From: Streptomyces iranensis
Lineage (GTDB): Bacteria; Actinomycetota; Actinomycetes; Streptomycetales; Streptomycetaceae
DNA: 64,000 nt
Assembly (NCBI RefSeq): GCF_017874715.1
Contig: NZ_JAGGLR010000004.1
Coordinates: 248,001 to 312,000 of the forward strand
Direction: 5' to 3'
The notes under the pieces were generated by a model that saw nothing but the letters and a program-made list of their open reading frames with translations, did no database searches and had not been told where the DNA came from. How positions within the stretch are numbered: the stretch's first letter is position 1; every line of letters begins with the position of its first letter. Shown piece after piece: positions 1 through 10,111 of this stretch. A program made the translations under genes and the position numbers.

Positions 1-1105
1 AGCCGACCACCCGGGTGTCGTCGTAGAGCACGATCGCCTGCCCGGGTGCCACGCCCCGCACCGGCTCGGTGAAGGTCACCCGCAGTTCGGTTTCCCCGAT
101 CCGCTCGGCCATCACCTCGGTTTCGCCGCCATGTGCGCGCAACTGGGCGGTGTACGTACCCGGGCCCGCCGGAGGGGCCCCGCACCAGCGCGGCTTGATG
201 GCGGTGAGGGCGGCCACGTCCAGTGCCTCGGCGGGGCCGACCGTGACCGTGTTGTCCACCGGGGAGATGTCCAGGACATAGCGCGGCTTGCCGTCGGGCG
301 CCGGATGGCCGATGCGCAGCCCCTTGCGCTGGCCGATGGTGAAGCCGTACGCGCCCTCGTGGCTGCCCAGCCTGTGCCCGTCCTCGTCGACGATGTCGCC
401 TTCGGCCGTACCGAGGTGCTGGGCCAGGAAGCCCTGGGTGTCGCCGTCGGCGATGAAGCAGATGTCATGGCTGTCGGGCTTCTTGGCCACTGCCAGGTCC
501 CGCCGCTCCGCCTCCGCGCGGATCTCGTCCTTGGTGGTCAGGGTGTCGCCGAGGGGGAACATCGCATGGGCGAGCTGGCGCTCGTCGAGCACGCCGAGAA
601 CATAGGACTGGTCCTTGGCCATGTCGCTGGCGCGGTGCAGCTCGCGCGAGCCGTCCGCGCGCTCCACGATCGTGGCGTAGTGCCCGGTGCAGACGGCGTC
701 GAAGCCGAGGGCGATGGCCTTGTCCAGCAGCGCGGCGAACTTGATCTTCTCGTTGCAGCGCAGACACGGATTGGGGGTGCGGCCCGCCTCGTACTCGGCG
801 ATGAAGTCCTCGACCACGTCCTCGCGGAACCGCTCGGCGAGGTCCCACACGTAGAAGGGGATCCCGATCACATCGGCGGCCCGCCGGGCGTCCCGCGAGT
901 CCTCGATGGTGCAACAGCCACGGGCGCCGGTGCGGAACGACTGCGGGTTGGCGGAGAGCGCGAGATGGACACCGGTCACATCGTGGCCCGCCTCGGCCGC
1001 CCGCGCGGCGGCGACCGCGGAGTCCACACCGCCGGACATGGCGGCGAGGACGCGCAGCCGACGGCCGTCGCGGGGACCTGTGGGCACACCGGGGAAGTCA
1101 GTCAT
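1..1105 (-). CDS. mnmA: tRNA-specific 2-thiouridylase MnmA (C-terminus cut by window edge)
   Basis: Thiolates U34 of the Lys, Glu and Gln tRNAs in the cytoplasm, using ATP and a persulfide. The translation opens [10 protein letters not shown] and carries the ATP-pyrophosphatase P-loop ([10 protein letters not shown]), the catalytic cysteine motif ([12 protein letters not shown]), CTGHYA, and a second cysteine in DICFIADGD. About 368 codons are visible and the family is about 370-380 long, so only the last few residues are missing. The start is the ATG at 1105, the first in-frame start ahead of the P-loop. A cysteine desulfurase at 4578-5747 on the same strand is the probable sulfur donor. Family certain; exact C-terminus not visible. 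Confidence 0.95.
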   Translation of the reverse strand, partial: MTDFPGVPTGPRDGRRLRVLAAMSGGVDSAVAAARAAEAGHDVTGVHLALSANPQSFRTGARGCCTIEDSRDARRAADVIGIPFYVWDLAERFREDVVEDFIAEYEAGRTPNPCLRCNEKIKFAALLDKAIALGFDAVCTGHYATIVERADGSRELHRASDMAKDQSYVLGVLDERQLAHAMFPLGDTLTTKDEIRAEAERRDLAVAKKPDSHDICFIADGDTQGFLAQHLGTAEGDIVDEDGHRLGSHEGAYGFTIGQRKGLRIGHPAPDGKPRYVLDISPVDNTVTVGPAEALDVAALTAIKPRWCGAPPAGPGTYTAQLRAHGGETEVMAERIGETELRVTFTEPVRGVAPGQAIVLYDDTRVVG

Positions 1106-1175
1106 AACCCGGCCAGCATAAGTCGCCACATGTACAACGACTAAATGGGTATGGAGACCCCGCCTGCCGCCCCGC

Positions 1176-2087
1176 TCAGCTCGCCCGCGCCCGCTCCAGC
1201 ACCCGCCGGACGAGGTCCAGGGCCTGGTCGGCGTCCTTGCCGAGGTAGATCAGGTCGACGAAGGCGTGCTGGACACCCGCCTCTCGCTCGGCCCGGACCA
1301 GGGTCGTCGCGATGTCGTCCACGGAGGCGTCGGCGCTCGGGTTGACGCGCAGGATCGCGTCGAATGCCGCCGGGTCCCGGCCCTCCCGCTCGACCGCTTC
1401 CCGCACCCCGGGCAGCCGCTCGGCGAGGGCGGCGATGGGGTCGGGCGCTCCGGACGCGGCGGGGACGACCACGATGGGCAGCCAGCCGTCGGCGCGCCGG
1501 GCCACCCGGCGCATGGCCGCGGGCGCGAAGGCGGCGAGGTAGACCGGCGGGCGGGGGCGCGAGGCCGGTTTGAGGTCCACGTGGGAGGCGGGCACGGTCC
1601 AGTGGTCCCCGCGGTACTCGACCGGGTTCCGGGTCCACCAGGCGTCCAGGGCGTCCAGGCATTCGTCCAGGCGCCGGCCGCGCTCGGCCATGGGGACGTC
1701 CACCGCCTCGTACTCCTCGGGCGACCAGCCGGTGCCGAGCCCGACCAGCAGCCGCCCCGCGCTCAGCAGATCGACGGTGGTGAGGGAGCGGGCGAGCAGC
1801 GCGGGCGGGTACCAGGGGGCGTTGATGACATCGGTGCCGAGCTCGACCCGCTCGGTGGCCACGGCAGCGGCGGCGAGCACCGCGAAGGGGTCGAGCGCGG
1901 CGCGGAATTCGGGCGGGATCACATCGGTGCCCGCGTAGCCGACGATCGGGTCGACCGGGGCGAGCAGGCGGTCCCCGACCCACAGGCTGTCCGCGCCGAG
2001 CTCCTCGGCCTGGCGCGCGAACCGCACGATGTCCTCGGGGTGGTGGGCGAGCGGACCGAACTGGGGAAGGGCGAATCCGATGCGCAT
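1176..2087 (-). CDS. LLM-class (F420-dependent type) oxidoreductase
   Basis: A 303-aa luciferase-like TIM-barrel protein. It starts [21 protein letters not shown], typical of the actinobacterial F420-dependent LLM family, and contains [18 protein letters not shown] and [11 protein letters not shown]. Substrate unknown. I chose the ATG at 2087 rather than the upstream start at 2153 because the family consensus begins there and AGGAG lies about 8 nt upstream. It ends 70 bp before mnmA and may be cotranscribed with it. F420 rather than FMN as cofactor is inferred from the family. Confidence 0.85.
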   Translation of the reverse strand: MRIGFALPQFGPLAHHPEDIVRFARQAEELGADSLWVGDRLLAPVDPIVGYAGTDVIPPEFRAALDPFAVLAAAAVATERVELGTDVINAPWYPPALLARSLTTVDLLSAGRLLVGLGTGWSPEEYEAVDVPMAERGRRLDECLDALDAWWTRNPVEYRGDHWTVPASHVDLKPASRPRPPVYLAAFAPAAMRRVARRADGWLPIVVVPAASGAPDPIAALAERLPGVREAVEREGRDPAAFDAILRVNPSADASVDDIATTLVRAEREAGVQHAFVDLIYLGKDADQALDLVRRVLERARAS

Positions 2088-2201
2088 ACCGTCAGCTCCT
2101 CGTCGAGCGGATGTGCGGGAGGCACGGGGCCACAGAGACAGTTCAACGTTCATCTACCCGGACGGCCAGAGGGCCATCGCGCGGAACGAAAGGTTCCCGC
2201 C

Positions 2202-2927
2202 ATGATCCCGGCGGCCGGAACCCGACGCCCTCCCCCGCACGTTGAGTGTTCCGTGAGCGAGACCCCGACCGGCGGTGGACGCCGCGTCAGCAGGCGCACC
2301 CTCCTGATCGGCGGCTCGGCGGCCGGTCTCGGGGCGGGTGTCGCGGCCTATGCCGCGCGGGACGAGCTGGCCCGGATGTGGTGGCGGCTGCCCGGGATCG
2401 ACAAGCCCCGTAAGGCCGGGGTGGTCGACCAGCCGGGCGCGGAGTGGATCGCGGCCTCGGGCGCGAACTGGCGGTGGGCGGACCGCCCGGACGACTACGC
2501 CATCGACCGGGTGGTGATCCATGTGGTCCAGGGCAGCTTCGACGACGCGGTGCGGGTCTTCCGGGACCCCGGACACCGCGCCGCGGCGCACTATGTGGTG
2601 CGCCGCGACGGGCATATCGCGCAGTTGGTCCGGGAGCTGGACGTGGCGTTCCACGCGGGGAACCGCTCATACAACGAGCGCAGTATCGGCATCGAGCACG
2701 AGGGGTTCGTGAGCGAGCCGAGCTCCTTCACGGACGCGATGTACCGCGCCTCGGCACGGCTGACCGCGTCGATCTGCGAGCGGTACGACATCCCTCGGGA
2801 CCGTGAGCACATCGTCGGCCATGTGGAGGTGCCGGGCACCGATCACACCGACCCCGGCCGTCACTGGGACTGGGACCGGTATATACGGCTGGTGCGAGCG
2901 GTGCGCGTGGCACGGACGGCGAAGTGA
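2202..2927 (+). CDS. Tat-exported N-acetylmuramoyl-L-alanine amidase (Amidase_2/PGRP type)
   Basis: Predicted zinc amidase that cuts the amide bond between MurNAc and the stem peptide outside the membrane. The N-terminus has a twin-arginine signal (RRVSRRTLLIGGSAAG) with a hydrophobic stretch. The catalytic domain shows the Amidase_2 ligand regions: VVIHVVQG, NERSIGIEHEG and the C-terminal HTDPGRHWDW. From the ATG at 2202 the protein is 241 aa. A GTG at 2253 in the same frame would still leave the Tat signal intact and is a real alternative. It converges with the lipoprotein gene, stopping 10 bp from that gene's stop. Confidence 0.88.
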   Translation: MIPAAGTRRPPPHVECSVSETPTGGGRRVSRRTLLIGGSAAGLGAGVAAYAARDELARMWWRLPGIDKPRKAGVVDQPGAEWIAASGANWRWADRPDDYAIDRVVIHVVQGSFDDAVRVFRDPGHRAAAHYVVRRDGHIAQLVRELDVAFHAGNRSYNERSIGIEHEGFVSEPSSFTDAMYRASARLTASICERYDIPRDREHIVGHVEVPGTDHTDPGRHWDWDRYIRLVRAVRVARTAK

Positions 2928-2937
2928 CAGGCCCGGC

Positions 2938-4371
2938 TCAGGGGCCGAAGACGACGGCGAGCGGACGGGCCTTGCTGTCGGCGGTGGGCCTGTCAGCCTT
3001 GTTGTCGCCGATGTAGAGCTTCTTGCCGGTGTAGATCATGATGCAGTCCCCGTACGTGTCCATGTCGGACTCCGCGTCCTTCATGTCGTCCGGGTGGGTC
3101 TGGAGCGTCTCCATCCCGAAGTTCTTGGGATCGACGCGCACGACCCCGCCCCCCTCGCTGTACATGGAGCCCAGATAGGCGATCAGGGAGCCGTCGTCAT
3201 CGGTCTGGACGGGGATCAGCGACCGGCTCTCCGCCATCTTCGTCTTCCCGGTCTCCTTACCGGTCTTCAGGTTCAGGCCGCTGATCCGGTCTCCGGGGCC
3301 GCCGTCGTCCACGTCCACCTCCGAGGAGAGGTAGAGGGTGCTGCTCGCCTTGTCGAGGGCGAGTTGGGTGCAGCCCTCCACGTTCGTGGCCGCGCAGTCG
3401 GGCTGGTATCCCTTGGCCAGCACGTCGATCGTGCTGAGCAGCTTGCCCTGCTTGCCGCTGTCGTCGATGGTCAGGATGTCCGTGACCCCCGACCCGCCGT
3501 CCGAGTCACCGGTGTCGACGGCCACGACGAGCGGCGCGGTGGAGATCACATGCGCGTACTCGACCTTCTCGTCCAGCTTGTAGGACGACTTCACATCGCG
3601 GGTCTTGGGGTCGACCGTCTGGACCTCCAGCCGCTTGGCGCTGGGGTCTTCCTCTCCTTCGCAGCCCCGGATCGCGACGATCTTGTCGTCGCCGCCCGCG
3701 TAGCCCTCGTCGTCGCAGTCCGCGACGTATGCGGGCTTCCACAGCGGCTTGCCGTCGAGCGACCAGGCTCCCCCGCCGCTGGTGCCGCCCGCGGCCACAG
3801 TGCCACCGCCGATGGTGACCTCGTCGAACTCCACCCCGGCGTTGCCCTCGCTGTCCGACCCCTCCTTCTGCCAGACCAGCTTGCCCTTCTTCAGGTCGAC
3901 CAGCCCGACCTTGGTGCACGACGCGTCCTCGCCCGCGCCGTCCTGGAACAGGATCGCGGTCAGACCGTCCTTGGTCATATGCGGTGAGGCCCAGCAGAGC
4001 TGTCCGCCGAGCGGGATCTGCCACTTGGACTTGGCGCCGTCGAGCGAGTAACCGACGATCTTGTTGACCTCGCCCTTCACAAAGGCCGAGTCGGTCACCC
4101 AGGTGCCCATGGTGTTGGCCTCCTTGCCGACCTTCGGCATGGCGACCTTGCCCAGCGTCTTCGCCTGGGCGCCCTTGGCCGAGCCTCCGCTCTCACCGCC
4201 GTCGTCATCGGACCCGCAGCCGCTCACCAGGGCGGCCGCGAGGACCCCGCCCACGATCAGCTTCAGGGCCGGCTTGGAGCGCCGCCCCCGCGACGGCGGC
4301 CGCCGCACCCCCTGCGGCTGCGGGGACTCGTGCGGCGGCTGGTGGTGCGGCGGCAGCGAAGGCTGCGACAT
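2938..4371 (-). CDS. PQQ-binding-like beta-propeller lipoprotein
   Basis: A 477-aa secreted lipoprotein. After a proline/arginine-rich cytoplasmic lead comes a hydrophobic segment ending in a lipobox (LVSGC, lipidated Cys about residue 52) and an acidic Ser/Gly linker. The rest repeats short WxxxL/GxxxWSLDGKPLW-like blades of the PQQ-like propeller superfamily (compare BamB). No catalytic motif is visible, so a scaffolding or binding role outside the membrane is most likely. The start is the ATG at 4371, which places the signal correctly; the longer reading to 4776 has no support. Confidence 0.75.
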   Translation of the reverse strand: MSQPSLPPHHQPPHESPQPQGVRRPPSRGRRSKPALKLIVGGVLAAALVSGCGSDDDGGESGGSAKGAQAKTLGKVAMPKVGKEANTMGTWVTDSAFVKGEVNKIVGYSLDGAKSKWQIPLGGQLCWASPHMTKDGLTAILFQDGAGEDASCTKVGLVDLKKGKLVWQKEGSDSEGNAGVEFDEVTIGGGTVAAGGTSGGGAWSLDGKPLWKPAYVADCDDEGYAGGDDKIVAIRGCEGEEDPSAKRLEVQTVDPKTRDVKSSYKLDEKVEYAHVISTAPLVVAVDTGDSDGGSGVTDILTIDDSGKQGKLLSTIDVLAKGYQPDCAATNVEGCTQLALDKASSTLYLSSEVDVDDGGPGDRISGLNLKTGKETGKTKMAESRSLIPVQTDDDGSLIAYLGSMYSEGGGVVRVDPKNFGMETLQTHPDDMKDAESDMDTYGDCIMIYTGKKLYIGDNKADRPTADSKARPLAVVFGP

Positions 4372-4577
4372 CGATGAACTCCTGGATTTTCCCCGTGAAG
4401 AAAACCTGTGCGCTTTCCGCGCATGACAGGTCTCGTTGACGGGTAAATCCTTTCCCACGGCTCTCCGCCATTTCAAGCGGAGATTGATGTTCCGTAGGTT
4501 ATGTGAAATGGCCGCCGGAACAATTCGAATTCCGTGGTTATGATGAGGCGGTCCGGGCGGGGCCGTCGGCGGGGCCG

Positions 4578-5747
4578 TCAGCTGAGCCCCGCCCCGCGCG
4601 CCCGTTCCACCGCCGGCCCGATCGCCTCCGCGACGGCCTCCACATCGGCCTTGGTCGAGGTGTGGCCGAACGAGAAGCGCAGGGTGCCCCGGGCGAGGTC
4701 GGCGTCGCTGCCGGTGGCCAGGACCACATGGCTGGGCTGGGCGACACCGGCCGTGCAGGCCGAGCCCGTCGAGCATTCGATGCCCTGCGCGTCCAGCAGC
4801 AGAAGCAGCGAATCGCCCTCGCAGCCGGGAAAGGAGAAGTGGGCATTGGCGGGGAGCCGGCCCGCCGGGTCGGGGTCGCCGCCGAGGACCGCGTCGGGCA
4901 CGGCGGTACGGACGGCGGTGATCAGCGCGTCGCGCAGGGCGCCGATCTCGCGGGCGAACTCCTCGCGGTGCTCGGTGGCATGCGCACCGGCCACGGCGAA
5001 GGCGGCGATGGCCGGGGTGTCGAGCGTCCCGGAGCGCACCTGGCGCTCCTGGCCGCCGCCGTGCAGCACGGGCACGGGCGTGTGCTCACGGCCGAGCAGC
5101 AGCGCGCCGATGCCGTAGGGCCCGCCTATCTTGTGGCCGCTGACGGTCATCGCGGCCAGCCCCGAGGCGGCGAAGTCGACCTCGATCTGGCCGAACGCCT
5201 GGACCGCGTCGGCATGCAGCGGAACGCCGAATTCGGCGGCGGTGGCGGCGAGTTCACGGACCGGCTGGACGGTGCCGATCTCGTTGTTGGCCCACATGAC
5301 GGTGGCGAGGGCGACATCCGAGGGATCGCGGGCGATCGCCTCGCGCAGCACTTCGGGGTGGACCCGGCCGAGGGAGTCGACCGGCAGCCATTCGACCCGC
5401 GCGCCCTCGTGCTCGGCGAGCCAGTCGACCGCGTCGAGCACGGCGTGGTGCTCCACGGGGCTGGCGAGCAGCCGGACGCGGGCCGGGTCGGCGTCCCTGC
5501 GGGACCAGTAGAGCCCCTTGACCGCGAGATTGTCGGCCTCGGTCCCCCCGGCGGTGAAGACGACCTCGCTCGGGCGGGCGCCCAGTGAGGCGGCCAGGGA
5601 TTCGCGTGACTCCTCGACGGTACGGCGGGCACGCCGGCCGGCGGCGTGCAGCGAGGAGGCGTTGCCCGTGACGGCGAGCTGGGCGGTCATCGCCTGCACC
5701 GCCTCCGGGAGCATCGGGGTGGTGGCGGCGTGGTCGAGATAAACCAT
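4578..5747 (-). CDS. Cysteine desulfurase (NifS/IscS class)
   Basis: PLP enzyme converting cysteine to alanine plus enzyme-bound persulfide. The 389-aa protein opens [17 protein letters not shown]. It has the PLP lysine in [10 protein letters not shown] (K206) and the persulfide cysteine in STGSACTAG (C331). Both hallmark residues are present and the length is normal. In Streptomyces this gene commonly sits near mnmA, as here, which fits a role in tRNA 2-thiolation and perhaps Fe-S assembly. The 206 bp between its stop and the lipoprotein start hold no other gene that I can see. Confidence 0.93.
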   Translation of the reverse strand: MVYLDHAATTPMLPEAVQAMTAQLAVTGNASSLHAAGRRARRTVEESRESLAASLGARPSEVVFTAGGTEADNLAVKGLYWSRRDADPARVRLLASPVEHHAVLDAVDWLAEHEGARVEWLPVDSLGRVHPEVLREAIARDPSDVALATVMWANNEIGTVQPVRELAATAAEFGVPLHADAVQAFGQIEVDFAASGLAAMTVSGHKIGGPYGIGALLLGREHTPVPVLHGGGQERQVRSGTLDTPAIAAFAVAGAHATEHREEFAREIGALRDALITAVRTAVPDAVLGGDPDPAGRLPANAHFSFPGCEGDSLLLLLDAQGIECSTGSACTAGVAQPSHVVLATGSDADLARGTLRFSFGHTSTKADVEAVAEAIGPAVERARGAGLS

Positions 5748-5850
5748 GGTGGCCTCGATTCTACGAGGCGTTGTGGGGGCGCGTACCGGGTGCGCGGGGG
5801 CGCGGCCTTGTCATGGGTTCGCGAGGACCCCTCGACAGGGAGGGTAAGGA

Positions 5851-6732
5851 GTGTCTACGGTTTTACTCATGACAGGCACTGAGTGGAAGACCGAGTGGAA
5901 CCTGGACCGCACCTACCTCAGCTCCTCCGGCGAGGTCCGCTGGGCCGCGTTCGGCGCGCCGGACGCGCCGCCGGTCGTGCTGCTGCACGGCACGCCGTTC
6001 TCGTCGTACGTATGGCGGGGCGTCGCCCGTGCGCTGGCCGACCGGTACCGGGTGTTCGTCTGGGACATGCCGGGCTATGGGGCCTCCGAGAAACGGGCTG
6101 ACCAGGACGTCTCACTGGCCGCGCAGGGCCGGGTCTTCGGTGAGCTGCTCGAGGAGTGGGGGCTGACCGGGGAGGGGGCGGGACCGGCCGTCGTCGCCCA
6201 TGACTTCGGCGGATGTGTCGCCCTGCGCGCGCATCTGCTGCACGGTGCGCGGTATCGCCGGCTGGCGCTGGTCAACGCCCTCGCGCTGTCCCCGTGGGGC
6301 TCCCCCACGTACCGCCTGATCGGCGCCCACCACGAGGTCTTCGGGCAGCTGTCGCCCGAGGTGCATCGGGGGCTGGTGCGCGAGTACATCCGCTCGGGGA
6401 GCGCCTCAGGGCTGCATCCACGGGTGCTGGAGCGGATCGTGGACGGGTGGTGCGGCGGTCCTGAGGACCAGGCCGCGTTCTACCGGCAGATCGCGCAGAA
6501 CGATCGGCGCTTCACCGATGAGATCGAGGGGCGCTACGGGGAGATCCGGCTGCCGGTGCTGGTCTGCTGGGGTGCGGACGATGCGTGGATTCCGGTGGAG
6601 CGGGGGCGAGAGCTCGCTTCTCGGATTCCGGGGGCGGGGCTTCGGCTGATCGAGGGGGCGGGGCATCTGGTGCAGGAGGATGCTCCGGCCGAGTTCACGG
6701 CTGCGCTCAGCGGGTTCCTCGGCGAAGGCTGA
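5851..6732 (+). CDS. Alpha/beta hydrolase with Asp nucleophile (haloalkane dehalogenase/epoxide hydrolase-like)
   Basis: A 293-aa alpha/beta hydrolase. The oxyanion motif HGTPFSSYVWR (from H46) and the nucleophile elbow AHDFGG (D118) match the haloalkane dehalogenase/epoxide hydrolase branch, which uses Asp instead of Ser. The base is H272 in GAGHLVQED. The GTG at 5851 is preceded by GGGAGGG with 6 nt spacing. An ATG at 5869 lies too far from that site but cannot be excluded. True substrate unknown; many of these proteins act on esters or lactones. It is transcribed alone toward the tandem repeat block. Confidence 0.82.
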   Translation: MSTVLLMTGTEWKTEWNLDRTYLSSSGEVRWAAFGAPDAPPVVLLHGTPFSSYVWRGVARALADRYRVFVWDMPGYGASEKRADQDVSLAAQGRVFGELLEEWGLTGEGAGPAVVAHDFGGCVALRAHLLHGARYRRLALVNALALSPWGSPTYRLIGAHHEVFGQLSPEVHRGLVREYIRSGSASGLHPRVLERIVDGWCGGPEDQAAFYRQIAQNDRRFTDEIEGRYGEIRLPVLVCWGADDAWIPVERGRELASRIPGAGLRLIEGAGHLVQEDAPAEFTAALSGFLGEG

Positions 6733-6812
6733 GGGGGCGCCTACGGCGTTTGCTTCCCCACCCCGCCCCTTCCCGACTGGGGCTCCGCCCCAGACCCCGG
6801 TCCTCAAACGCC

Positions 6813-6958
6813 GGACGGGCTGGAAGTTCGCCCTGGACGGGCTGGGTGTCAGCCCTGGACGGGCTGGGTGTCAGCCCTGGACGGGCTGGGCGTTGGCGCT
6901 GGGCGGGCTGGGCGTTGGTGCTGGGCGGGCTGGGCGTTGGTGCTGGGCGGGTTTGAGG
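6813..6958. repeat. 22-bp tandem repeat (6 units) inside a convergent terminator-like region
   Basis: Six 22-bp units start at 6813, 6835, 6857, 6879, 6901 and 6923, with a partial seventh at 6945. The core is GGACGGGCTGGG with drift toward GGGCGGGCTGGG rightward. The block is bracketed by CCTCAAAC (6802-6809) and its exact inverse GTTTGAGG (6951-6958). The flanking GGGGCTCCGCCCC hairpin and the CCTCAAACGCCGGACGGGCTG-like core resemble a repeat I know from many Streptomyces intergenic regions. It lies between two convergent genes, so a termination role is likely. Confidence 0.8.
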
Positions 6959-6959
6959 T

Positions 6960-7841
6960 TCAGGCGCTCATCCGGAGAAGTTCGGCCGCGAAGAGGCCGA
7001 TGTGGTGGCGCCAGGAGTTTTGGGCTTCGGTGCGTTCCGCGGCGGCGTCCGACGGGCCCGTCTGGGTGAGGATGAGGCGGGCGCCGTGGCCGGTGCCTTC
7101 GGTGAGTTCCCAGCGGACCGTTCCGGCGGGGTGGCCGCCGCGCTCCCAGTCGTAGGCGAGCACCCGGGGCGGGCGCGCCTCGGTGATCGGGCCCGCCGGG
7201 ACCGCGTCCGTACGGAAACCCGAGGGGACCGGCGCCCCGGCCGCTGGTTCGGCGGTGGTGTCGGCGGCCGGGCCGGTCAGCGCCCGCCAGGCCGTCTCGG
7301 CGGGGCGGACCAGCTGGCGCTCGAAGCGCAGCCGCCAGCCGCCGTCCTCGGTGGTCTCCACCGCGCCCTCGGCGAGCCCGAACGCCTCGACGTACTGCTC
7401 GTGCAGCTCGGCCATGTCGCCGTGGGCGACCTCCTCGCCGCCGAGCAGGGCGGCGAGCCCCGTGATGCAGGCGTGCCAGCCGGAGGCGAAGCTGGCCGCG
7501 CCGAAGCGGTCGCCGAAGGTGTGGGTGAGGGTCAGCACAGAGCCCTCGCCCTCGGGGCGCAGCTCCCAGCGGAGCTCGTCCTCGCCCCAGGTGAAGGCGA
7601 AGACATGGGGCGGGTCGAGCTCGGTGACGACGCCGTCCATGTCCGGGCCCTCGCGCCCGGGGAAGACGAAGCCCATCCGGCCCCCGACCTTCAGCTCGAC
7701 CTGAACCTCGGAGGGGAACCAGTGGGCGAGCTGGGCGGGCTCGGTGAGCGCCCGCCAGACCTTCTCCGGGGGATGGGCGAGCCGGCGCTCGAGGCGCAGG
7801 GCCGAGCGGCCGCCGTCGGACTGGGCGAGGGTGTCTTTCAT
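6960..7841 (-). CDS. Double SRPBCC (AHSA1/START-like) protein
   Basis: A 293-aa cytoplasmic protein with two START/AHSA1-type ligand-binding modules. The first is about residues 15-145 (RLERRLAHPPEKVWRALTEP, GRMGFVFPG) and the second about 165-290 (RLRFERQLVRPAETAWRALTGP). The start is the ATG at 7841, which overlaps the stop of the upstream ArsR gene by 4 bp (ATGA), so the two are translationally coupled. ArsR-SRPBCC pairs are common in Streptomyces; the ligand is usually unknown. Confidence 0.88.
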   Translation of the reverse strand: MKDTLAQSDGGRSALRLERRLAHPPEKVWRALTEPAQLAHWFPSEVQVELKVGGRMGFVFPGREGPDMDGVVTELDPPHVFAFTWGEDELRWELRPEGEGSVLTLTHTFGDRFGAASFASGWHACITGLAALLGGEEVAHGDMAELHEQYVEAFGLAEGAVETTEDGGWRLRFERQLVRPAETAWRALTGPAADTTAEPAAGAPVPSGFRTDAVPAGPITEARPPRVLAYDWERGGHPAGTVRWELTEGTGHGARLILTQTGPSDAAAERTEAQNSWRHHIGLFAAELLRMSA

Positions 7842-8236
7842 GGCGCTTCTCCGTCGGGTGGGTCGGGGGGTGCGTCGGGGGGTGCGTCGGGCGCGTCGGG
7901 TGGCTCGGGTCCGCCGGTCACCTCGGCGAGCTCCGGCATCGTGTCCAGGTGTCGTTCGAGCGCGTCGAGACGGTCGGTCCACAGCCGACGGTACGGCGCC
8001 AGCCAGGCGTCCACCTCGGCGAGCGGCTCCGGGCAGAGCTCGTACCAGCGGCGCTGGGCGTCCCGGCGGACCCGCACCAGACCGGCCTCGCGCAGCACCC
8101 GCAGGTGTTTGGAGGTGCCCGGCTGGGTGAGCCCCAGGTGCTCGGTCAGCTCGCCGACCAGGCGGGGCCGCTCCAGCAGGAGGTCCAGGATCTGCCGTCG
8201 ACTGGGCTCCGCCAGCACATCGAACGGTATGGCCAT
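7838..8236 (-). CDS. ArsR-family winged-helix transcriptional regulator
   Basis: A 132-aa protein with a standard ArsR winged helix (MAIPFDVLAEPSRRQILDLL, LGLTQPGTSKHLRVLREAGL). No CxC metal-binding motif is visible in the recognition helix, so it is probably not a metal sensor. The last about 25 residues form a Pro/Asp/Ala-rich tail (PDAPDAPPDAPPDPPD) encoded by a short GC-rich repeat. First gene of a two-gene unit with the SRPBCC protein, and probably its regulator. Confidence 0.88.
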   Translation of the reverse strand: MAIPFDVLAEPSRRQILDLLLERPRLVGELTEHLGLTQPGTSKHLRVLREAGLVRVRRDAQRRWYELCPEPLAEVDAWLAPYRRLWTDRLDALERHLDTMPELAEVTGGPEPPDAPDAPPDAPPDPPDGEAP

Positions 8237-8298
8237 GACCTCAACATAACGACACAGCTATATAACCGCAAGGGCATGAAAGCGCGGAACGAGCCCCC

Positions 8299-8958
8299 TC
8301 AGGGCTCCTCCGTCGCCGTACTGCGCCGGTTCCACGCCCTCGGCGCCCGCCAGCCGAACCGCATCGCCGCCAACCGCACCGCGAATGCCACGGCGGCCGC
8401 GAGAGCGCTCGTGGCCGCCGTAAGGGCGTCGAAATGGAGCAGCAGCGCCGCTGTCGAGGAGCCGACGATGGCCGGGACGGCGTACAGGTCCCGGTCCCAG
8501 CGCAGCAGCGAGGGCACCTCGTGGGCGAGGAGGTCGCGGAGCACACCGCCGCCGACCGCCGTGGCCATGCCGAGGGTGACGGACGAGGTGAGGCCCAGCC
8601 CGAAGTCGTGCGCCTTCATCGTGCCCTCGACGCAGAACAGCCCCAGCCCGGCCGCGTCGAAGACCCCCACCGCCGCCGTGATCCGCTCGACCTCGGGGTG
8701 GAGGAAGAAGACGAGCGCGGTGGCCACGAGCGGGGTGAGGAAGTAGCCGAGGTCGGTGAAGGCGATGGGCGGCACCGCGCCGATCACCAGGTCACGGAAG
8801 ACACCGCCGCCCAGCGCGGTGACCTCGGCGAGCACCGCCATGCCGAAGACATCGAAGTTCTTCCGCACGGCGAGCAGCGCGCCGGATATCGCGAAGACGA
8901 AGATCCCGGCGACTTCCAGGGCGTGCTGGATGGACGGGGTGAACAGTTCGGTGGGCAC
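8299..8958 (-). CDS. Trimeric intracellular cation channel (TRIC/UPF0126) family membrane protein
   Basis: A 219-aa integral membrane protein with two internally repeated three-helix units. Each unit carries the family glycine signature: TALGGGVFRDLVIG in the first and ATAVGGGVLRDLLA in the second. That arrangement matches the bacterial TRIC-type K+-permeable channels (UPF0126). Physiological role in Streptomyces unknown. It is 62 bp upstream of the ArsR gene on the same strand. Confidence 0.87.
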   Translation of the reverse strand: MPTELFTPSIQHALEVAGIFVFAISGALLAVRKNFDVFGMAVLAEVTALGGGVFRDLVIGAVPPIAFTDLGYFLTPLVATALVFFLHPEVERITAAVGVFDAAGLGLFCVEGTMKAHDFGLGLTSSVTLGMATAVGGGVLRDLLAHEVPSLLRWDRDLYAVPAIVGSSTAALLLHFDALTAATSALAAAVAFAVRLAAMRFGWRAPRAWNRRSTATEEP

Positions 8959-9010
8959 GCGACATTGTTATCCGCGAGGGCCCACGGCCCCGTCCGGACC
9001 CCGTCCCGTC

Positions 9011-10111
9011 TCAGCTGTCGGTCTTCTTCGTCACCTTCTGTGCCGCCTCGGCGCCGGGCTTCTCCTGCGGTGCCTGGTCAGCCGCGTTTTCCGGGTGGTG
9101 GCAGGCCACCTGGTGGCCGGTGGCCAGTGACACCAGCGGCGGCTCCTGCTGCTTGCACACCTCGGTCGCCTTCCAGCACCGGGTGTGGAAGCGGCAGCCG
9201 GAGGGCGGGGCGATCGGCGACGGCACATCGCCCTTGAGCAGGATCCGCTCCCGCTTGGCGCGCCGCCTGGGGTCCGGCACCGGCACGGCGGACAGCAGCG
9301 CCTTGGTGTACGGGTGCATGGGGCGCTCGTAGAGGTCCTTGCGGTCCGCCAGCTCGACGATCTTCCCCAGGTACATCACCGCGATCCGGTCCGAGACATG
9401 GCGGATGACCGACAGGTCGTGCGCGATGATCACATACGTCAGGCCCAGCTCGTCCTGGAGGTCGTCCAGCAGGTTGACCACCTGCGCCTGGATCGACACG
9501 TCCAGTGCCGACACCGGCTCGTCGGCCACGACCAGCTTGGGCTTGAGGGCCAGCGCCCGAGCGATGCCGATGCGCTGCCGCTGACCGCCGGAGAACTCGT
9601 GGGGATAGCGGTTGTAGTGCTCGGGGTTGAGCCCGACCAGCGCCAGCAGCCGCTGGACCTCCGCCTTGATCCCGCCCTCGGGGGTGACGCCCTGGAGCCG
9701 GAAGGGCGCGCTGACGATCGCGCCCACGGTGTGCCGGGGGTTCAGCGAGGAGTACGGATCCTGGAAGATCATCTGGACGTCGCGCCGCATCGGCCGCATC
9801 TGGGCGGTGTTGAGATGCGTGATGTCCTTGCCCTCGAACTCGATCCTGCCCGAGGTGGGTTCGAGCAGCCGGGTGACCAGCCGCCCCATGGTGGACTTGC
9901 CGCAGCCCGACTCGCCCACCACGCCCAGGGTCTCCCCCGGCCGGACGTCGAAGTCGAGCCCGTCGACCGCCTGGACCGCACCGGACTGCCGCTGGAGCAG
10001 CCCCTTCTTGATGGGGAAGTGCTTGACCAGACCCGACACCTTGAGCAGGGGCTCGGGCGACGTCGTCGCCTTCTCCGGGACCGTCATCTTCGGATCCTTC
10101 GTGTCGGTCAC
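9011..10111 (-). CDS. Oligopeptide/dipeptide ABC transporter ATP-binding protein (DppF/OppF type)
   Basis: A 366-aa ATPase on the cytoplasmic side of a peptide importer. It has Walker A ([12 protein letters not shown]), the ABC signature ([15 protein letters not shown]), Walker B with [11 protein letters not shown], and the cysteine-containing oligopeptide C-terminal extension ([14 protein letters not shown]). I start it at the GTG at 10111, which overlaps the upstream stop by 4 bp (GTGA). Last gene of a five-gene operon; the tail is charged ([16 protein letters not shown]). Confidence 0.93.
   Translation of the reverse strand: MTDTKDPKMTVPEKATTSPEPLLKVSGLVKHFPIKKGLLQRQSGAVQAVDGLDFDVRPGETLGVVGESGCGKSTMGRLVTRLLEPTSGRIEFEGKDITHLNTAQMRPMRRDVQMIFQDPYSSLNPRHTVGAIVSAPFRLQGVTPEGGIKAEVQRLLALVGLNPEHYNRYPHEFSGGQRQRIGIARALALKPKLVVADEPVSALDVSIQAQVVNLLDDLQDELGLTYVIIAHDLSVIRHVSDRIAVMYLGKIVELADRKDLYERPMHPYTKALLSAVPVPDPRRRAKRERILLKGDVPSPIAPPSGCRFHTRCWKATEVCKQQEPPLVSLATGHQVACHHPENAADQAPQEKPGAEAAQKVTKKTDS

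Noticed and set aside
1266..2201. Extension of the amidase reading frame upstream to 1266
   Set aside because: It lies antisense to the LLM oxidoreductase and has no motif; the Tat signal fixes the start at 2202 or 2253.
6813..6944. CRISPR array
   Set aside because: The 22-bp units are contiguous with no unique spacers and drift gradually, so this is a minisatellite; no cas genes are nearby.
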